A stretch of 16,132 bases of DNA from JAHFJA01 sp964357385. Lineage in GTDB: Bacteria > Patescibacteriota > Patescibacteriia > JACQRZ01. The first letter of the stretch is position 1. Each line of letters starts with the position of its first letter. Location of the stretch: contig CAYHKW010000022.1 in assembly GCA_964357385.1 (NCBI GenBank), positions 1 through 16,132 of the forward strand. The letters are read 5' to 3'. Positions 15,267 to 16,132 of this stretch are shown here, piece by piece. A program made the position numbers and the translations under genes. Below the pieces are notes generated by a model. It worked only from the letters and a program-made list of their open reading frames with translations, was not told the origin of the DNA and made no database searches.

Positions 15267-15965
15267 GGCTAAGCCGTGTTTTTCTTTTATAATACGCATT
15301 GCCGTATGATATTTCTCAATAAGGGCAATGTGAATTCCAAACCGTTTCCAAGGAATCTTATACATAAATGACGGCAGCCACGCGCTGATACCGCTGCCTG
15401 CTGGACGTGGCTCGATATGGGCTAATACTTCATCAACAAAATACCCAGTGTGCCCCTGTTCAAGCATTGTTAGCCATAAATCCCAATCCTGAAACTTTTT
15501 TATACTTTCATCAAATCCCGGAAAATGCTCTCGGCGAATCAATGCCGATGTATGGATGTAGGGTTCACGGTGGAGACGGTCGGCATCAAATGACTGACCT
15601 TTAAATAATTTCTTTCCCCACCAAAATGAATAGTATGCGTATGATACCTCCGGGTGTGTTTCAAGTGTGCGAACAAGGATGGAAAGAGCAGTAGGGATAA
15701 ATTCTAAATCAGCATCACAAAATAAAACGTACTCCCCTTTTGAGTGTGAAAAACCAAGATTGCGCGCCGCTGGTGCGCCTTTGTTTTCTTGAACTAAATA
15801 CGTTATCCGATTACGATAGGGCGCAAGCGCTTCTTCTGTGTTGTCAGTAGACCCATCATTCACCACAATTATTTCTACATCGTTGTAGTCTTGAGAAAAT
15901 AACGCATCCAATGTTTTTGGAAGTTCATCGGCATGATTGTAAGCGGGGATGATAACGGAGATCAT
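15255..15965 (-). CDS. family 2 glycosyltransferase (GT-A fold)
   Basis: Transfers a sugar from a nucleotide-sugar donor to a growing glycan, probably at the cytosolic face of the membrane. The 236 residues start with the typical MISVIIPAYNHADELPKTLDAL. They carry VNDGSTDNTEE (Asp37 region), NKGAPAARNLG and the metal-binding FCDADLEFI, and FQDWDLWLTMLEQG, where the catalytic base is expected. There is no membrane segment, so it is a soluble or peripheral enzyme. The ATG follows the stop of the GT4-type gene by only 2 nt and lacks a Shine-Dalgarno, so the two are translationally linked in one glycan operon. The acceptor and sugar cannot be told from sequence. Confidence 0.93.
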   Translation of the reverse strand: MISVIIPAYNHADELPKTLDALFSQDYNDVEIIVVNDGSTDNTEEALAPYRNRITYLVQENKGAPAARNLGFSHSKGEYVLFCDADLEFIPTALSILVRTLETHPEVSYAYYSFWWGKKLFKGQSFDADRLHREPYIHTSALIRREHFPGFDESIKKFQDWDLWLTMLEQGHTGYFVDEVLAHIEPRPAGSGISAWLPSFMYKIPWKRFGIHIALIEKYHTAMRIIKEKHGLALTK

Positions 15966-15967
15966 AA

Positions 15968-16132
15968 TTAAGATTGTTCAATAATACTCATGAGTTTTTC
16001 TGCCTGCACCTTCCATTGGAATTCGCGCTGTACCCGCTCCCTTCCTTTGAGACCAAGCTGCCCAGCAAGAGTGGGGTCATTAAACAAAGCAATAATTGCA
16101 TCAGCAATGGCGACTACATCTTTTTGTGGTGC
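15968..16132 (-). CDS. GT4-type glycosyltransferase, C-terminal end (partial)
   Basis: The last 54 residues of a gene entering from the right edge. The visible part, APQKDVVAIADAIIALFNDP, then LGLKGRERVQREFQWKVQAEKL, is the typical end of GT-B fold family 4 (RfaG-like) enzymes: a helix after the donor-binding site, followed by the GRERV...F-x-W helix. It was read by translating the minus strand directly. It probably forms one operon with the GT2 gene that follows 2 nt later. The catalytic region is outside the window, so sugar specificity cannot be judged. Confidence 0.8.
   Translation of the reverse strand, partial: APQKDVVAIADAIIALFNDPTLAGQLGLKGRERVQREFQWKVQAEKLMSIIEQS

Overview
This window looks like a chromosomal segment from an uncultured Candidate Phyla Radiation (Patescibacteria) type bacterium, taken from a metagenome scaffold. 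That assignment is an inference. It rests on a 10-N scaffold gap, very compact gene packing, housekeeping genes without Shine-Dalgarno sequences, a short TruB with no C-terminal extension, a PriA-like protein without its ATPase motifs, and a long glycosyltransferase/O-antigen-ligase fusion. I saw no tRNA, rRNA, CRISPR array, insertion sequence or integrase.

Layout. 1-1535 (-): 5' part of a P-type cation ATPase running off the left edge. 1536-1633: divergent control region with a sigma70-like promoter and a CIRCE (HrcA) operator in front of clpB. 1634-4255 (+): clpB, ending in a bidirectional terminator (4269-4307) shared with a converging two-gene unit of unknown function (4315-4560 and 4569-5351, -). 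5352-5505: divergent control region with a near-perfect 11-bp inverted repeat over the -35 box of the unknown unit. 5506-10170 (+): tightly packed genes for a secreted repeat protein, a LigB/MEMO-like protein, a degenerate PriA and peptide deformylase. fmt follows (10174-11115) and overlaps tail-to-tail by 88 bp with the GT2/O-antigen-ligase fusion (11028-13448, -). Next come a 52-aa gene (13539-13697, -) between its own promoter and terminator, truB (13800-14485, +, broken by the N gap), an unknown 218-aa gene (14538-15194, -), a GT2 glycosyltransferase (15255-15965, -) and the end of a GT4-type glycosyltransferase (15968-16132, -).

How the genes fit together. def and fmt form the usual N-formylmethionine pair: Fmt formylates initiator Met-tRNA and Def removes the formyl group from new proteins. 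clpB is heat-shock disaggregation under HrcA control. The glycosyltransferases and ligase fusion point to surface polysaccharide synthesis.

Two patterns deserve attention. First, the PriA homologue keeps all eight zinc-binding cysteines and the overall domain order but has lost the Walker A, DEEH and arginine-finger motifs, so it should be unable to hydrolyse ATP. Second, the window holds two kinds of gene starts. Conserved genes have no Shine-Dalgarno and often a -10 box almost touching the ATG, suggesting leaderless transcripts. The three unknown units each have consensus promoters, clear Shine-Dalgarno sites and hairpins at their ends.
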